From Eremophila alpestris peregrina (taxonomy: Eukaryota > Chordata > Aves > Passeriformes > Alaudidae), in assembly GCA_009792885.1 (NCBI GenBank), contig WMCF01000015.1:8904791-8968790 (forward strand): DNA of 64,000 bases, given 5' to 3'. The notes under the pieces are model-generated. The model was not told the DNA's origin. It saw nothing but the letters and a program-made list of their open reading frames with translations, and ran no database searches. Both the position numbers and the translations under genes were made by a program. Below, in pieces: positions 61,961 through 64,000 of this stretch; the first letter of the stretch is position 1, and the number at the start of each line of letters is the position of its first letter.

Positions 61961-62515
61961 CCAAACAAAAACTGTAATTTCAAATAGTGATTAAACAACT
62001 TTTTATTGGCACTTGCTTATGAATACTTAAAAGTTCCTTGTTTGTTTGTTATTGCTTTTACTTCTGGCTGTCTGATTTCTATTTAAAATAGTAATTGCTA
62101 ATAATAGTACTCCAGAACAAGGTGGTTTGGAATATCAAAACAGACTGAAGGGAAATCACATGTCAGGCATGGGGTAGGAAAGCATCTTATAGCTGGACAT
62201 CCAACTGTCCCTGAGAAATAGAGGACATTTTCTCTGTTGCCTTGATCTTCTGCAGCTGTTTGCTTCCCAAGAATGAAAGAGCTGTAAAATACGTAACAAA
62301 GCTCTATGGTTTTATGGACATCACTTTTATGGGAATGTATATAAATTGCACATAGGAAAGATTTTTTTTTTTAATCCCAGATGTATAGATAAATAAAATA
62401 AAGTGATTTCATAGGATCTAACCCTACAAAACTAACCTAAAACTCCCAAAGAGCTAGGAGCTGTATTATTTTCAGCCTTTTATTCTGGAGCAAAGGAGCA
62501 AAGAACTGATTAATA

Positions 62516-62609
62516 AATAAAAAAACCCAAACAAACAAACAAACAAACAAAAAACCCCAAAAAAACCCCAAAAACAAACAAACAAAAAGACCAAAAAACA
62601 AAAAACCCA
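62516..62609. repeat. (CAAA)n / aaacccc low-complexity tract
   Basis: Several perfect caaa units are followed by aaaacccc-type units and further caaa units, over about 90 bp with almost only A and C. The antisense Phe/Leu/Val-rich frame across it is an artefact. Confidence 0.9.
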
Positions 62610-63218
62610 GCATTCTGAATGAACTTTACACTCTCTTTGGCTAAATTGAAATTAATTAAGCTGTGAACAAGTGATGGAAAAGATGTTATTACTTTACTCC
62701 TTTTCATATTTTTCATAAAGTAAAAACAATGAAATAATAAGTTACATAACCTTTTACAGAAACTACAAGTGACTCAATAAGCTTATGTTTAAGTAAATGT
62801 GGTAGATTCCCCATTTTATTGCTTTATAAAAACCACAGCACTAGCAATATTAATGTAACATGATATCAAAAAGTAGCAGGGATTAGTTCCCTTAGACTAC
62901 CCCTGTGTTCTGGTGCACTTGATGTTTCATTTTCTTGTGCTTTACTGCAGGGCTATTTGTCCTTGAAAGCTTTCTTTCTGAATATAAAGGAAGCTGTAGT
63001 CCTTATCTAATCAACACTAGACTTGGAAATTTTCCAAAATGAGTGCTGCTTGCAGCACACTTGAGAACAGATTTCCTTACTACGCTGTTTTGACTCTGGT
63101 ATGTTCTTGGTAGTGTTGTGGGAGAAAACTGGTTTATAGACTACATAGGACACCCAAAATGTGGCAGTCCTTACAAACTCCTCTACTACAACCCTATGAC
63201 TGGGTTGAAGGACACTTT

Positions 63219-63238
63219 CATTCGGAATTGTCCGAATG
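63219..63238. other. 8-bp perfect inverted repeat, 4-nt loop
   Basis: The arm cattcgga at 63219-63226 is complementary to tccgaatg at 63231-63238, around the loop attg. It contains two CpGs in an otherwise CpG-poor area. It could be a dyad protein-binding site or chance. Confidence 0.45.
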
Positions 63239-63301
63239 CATATTCGCATCACCCTGTATTGTAATTGAGTTTATCACAATTAATCTTTCTGGCTATACTG
63301 A

Positions 63302-63704
63302 TGCCTTAGGAAGGTTGACCTGAAACAGAGACTGGACAGAGCTAAAGTAGATATTTATTTAAAGGCCTTTAAGGGTGCACCTTAGGCAGGACAAGAGCCT
63401 GAACAGGGCTACACACAAGGTGAACTGAGAATGGTCACAAAATGGATGATCAGTCACGAGGTCTTACACTTTCATAAGTTTTGGTCCATTTGCATATTGG
63501 ATTTAATTTTCCAGTGGCAGCTTCAAGCTGTGAGGTCTCATCCTTCTTGTTTTTCCCTTCAGTCCATTGTTTATGCTTTTGGGCCTGAAAATTGTCCTCA
63601 GTGTCCTTGGTCTTCAGCAAGGGAAGGATTTGGTTTTTTCTACCTACTCTGTGAAGAGAGCTCACTAGCACTTAATAAGAGGCTCAGAACTACACCCTGA
63701 GGCA
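63302..63704 (-). mobile_element. LTR-like element with octamer promoter, no TSD found
   Basis: The 403-bp segment has mirror-image tips, TGCCTTAGG at the left and CCTGAGGCA at the right (8 of 9 positions complementary), consistent with LTR ends TG...CA. On the minus strand a reversed attgg reads as CCAAT (63500-63496), directly followed by a perfect octamer motif ATGCAAAT (63495-63488). A TATA-like cttatgaaa follows near 63478, and AATAAA (plus-strand tttatt near 63354) about 125 bp further on. This is an ordered U3-R-U5. No matching target-site duplication is seen (actga versus gcaaa), so one boundary may be off or rearranged. No proviral interior adjoins. The sequence looks like a known avian LTR type, but the family is not named here. 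Confidence 0.78.
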
Positions 63705-64000
63705 GCAAAGAATTTGAAAAACATGAAAGCTAAATTTAAGGCATCAATATTTTAGTCATTACTTGCCCAGGCCATTTTACCACCCAATACCTGAAGCCAG
63801 AACAACCAAGAGTAAAATTTGTGAATAAGCAGTGGTGCTGCTGGAACTGATATTCTCGTAGATGCATCTAGGCAGAAATCTAATACCAATGGGTTTTACA
63901 AACCCAGGAAACATTTCTGTGGTTGCAAATTCCATGCAACTGTGGTATCCACCCTTTAGTCCCTGAACTGCAGTCCTAGCACACGCCATGGGGAAGGCGA
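63705..64000. other. Unique DNA to the window end
   Basis: I see no gene or repeat landmark. The two open frames of about 70 codons show no recognisable domain. Any feature could continue beyond the window. Confidence 0.5.

Larger units (their letters stand above)
60431..63301. other. Unique intergenic DNA with simple repeats
   Basis: No gene is recognised. A strongly pyrimidine-rich stretch spans about 60780-61042. It is followed by a G-run cluster at 61259-61289 (listed separately), an (AAAT)n array at 61934-61960, a CAAA/CCCC low-complexity tract at 62516-62609, and a hairpin at 63219-63238. Confidence 0.55.

Overview
The window looks like AT-rich, gene-poor nuclear DNA from a bird, most probably a songbird (Passeriformes). 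The main evidence is the interspersed repeats. There are several CR1 LINE 3' ends, with the avian-type tail that ends in repeats of an attctatg-like octamer. There is one SINE with a tRNA-Ile head and a CR1-like tail (TguSINE1-like), known from songbirds. There are also several avian endogenous-retrovirus LTRs. I recognise no host protein-coding exon, rRNA or functional tRNA. Outside the repeats, open frames are short and low in complexity, so the background is best read as intergenic or deep intronic DNA.

Layout: 1-7.2 kb is AT-rich unique DNA with an AT minisatellite (473-550) and the SINE (3151-3286, minus). 7.2-9 kb is a repeat cluster: a solo LTR with 5-bp target-site duplications (7216-7784), a CR1 3' end (7893-8085), and a minus-strand solo LTR with 6-bp duplications (8501-8999). 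9-18.4 kb is unique apart from an unclassified, GC-richer block near 12.06-12.65 kb. CR1 copies follow at 18465-19292 (+), 24127-24236 (-), 30040-30445 (+), 33861-33921 (+), 36436-37165 (+) and 37340-37605 (-). An assembly gap lies beside an (AAAAG)n tract at 20.85-21.06 kb. Further LTRs lie at 47711-48257, 53748-54749 and 63302-63704 (-). Two antisense CR1 copies sit head-to-tail at 59.7-60.4 kb.

The most unusual object is an 809-bp insertion at 43909-44717. It carries a minus-strand LTR-like promoter region and a truncated retroviral aspartic protease with an intact DTG motif. Yet it is bounded by 67-bp terminal inverted repeats (65/67 identical, TG...CA tips) and flanked by a perfect 6-bp target-site duplication. 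A normal provirus has direct, not inverted, terminal repeats. This could be an aberrant retroviral cDNA that integrated through two U3 tips, or a member of a small non-autonomous family with inverted termini.

The genes do not form a pathway or operon here. The window's content is the integration history of retroelements in a gene desert, plus simple repeats and a few hairpin or G-quadruplex candidates. All family assignments are from reading the sequence; no database search was run.
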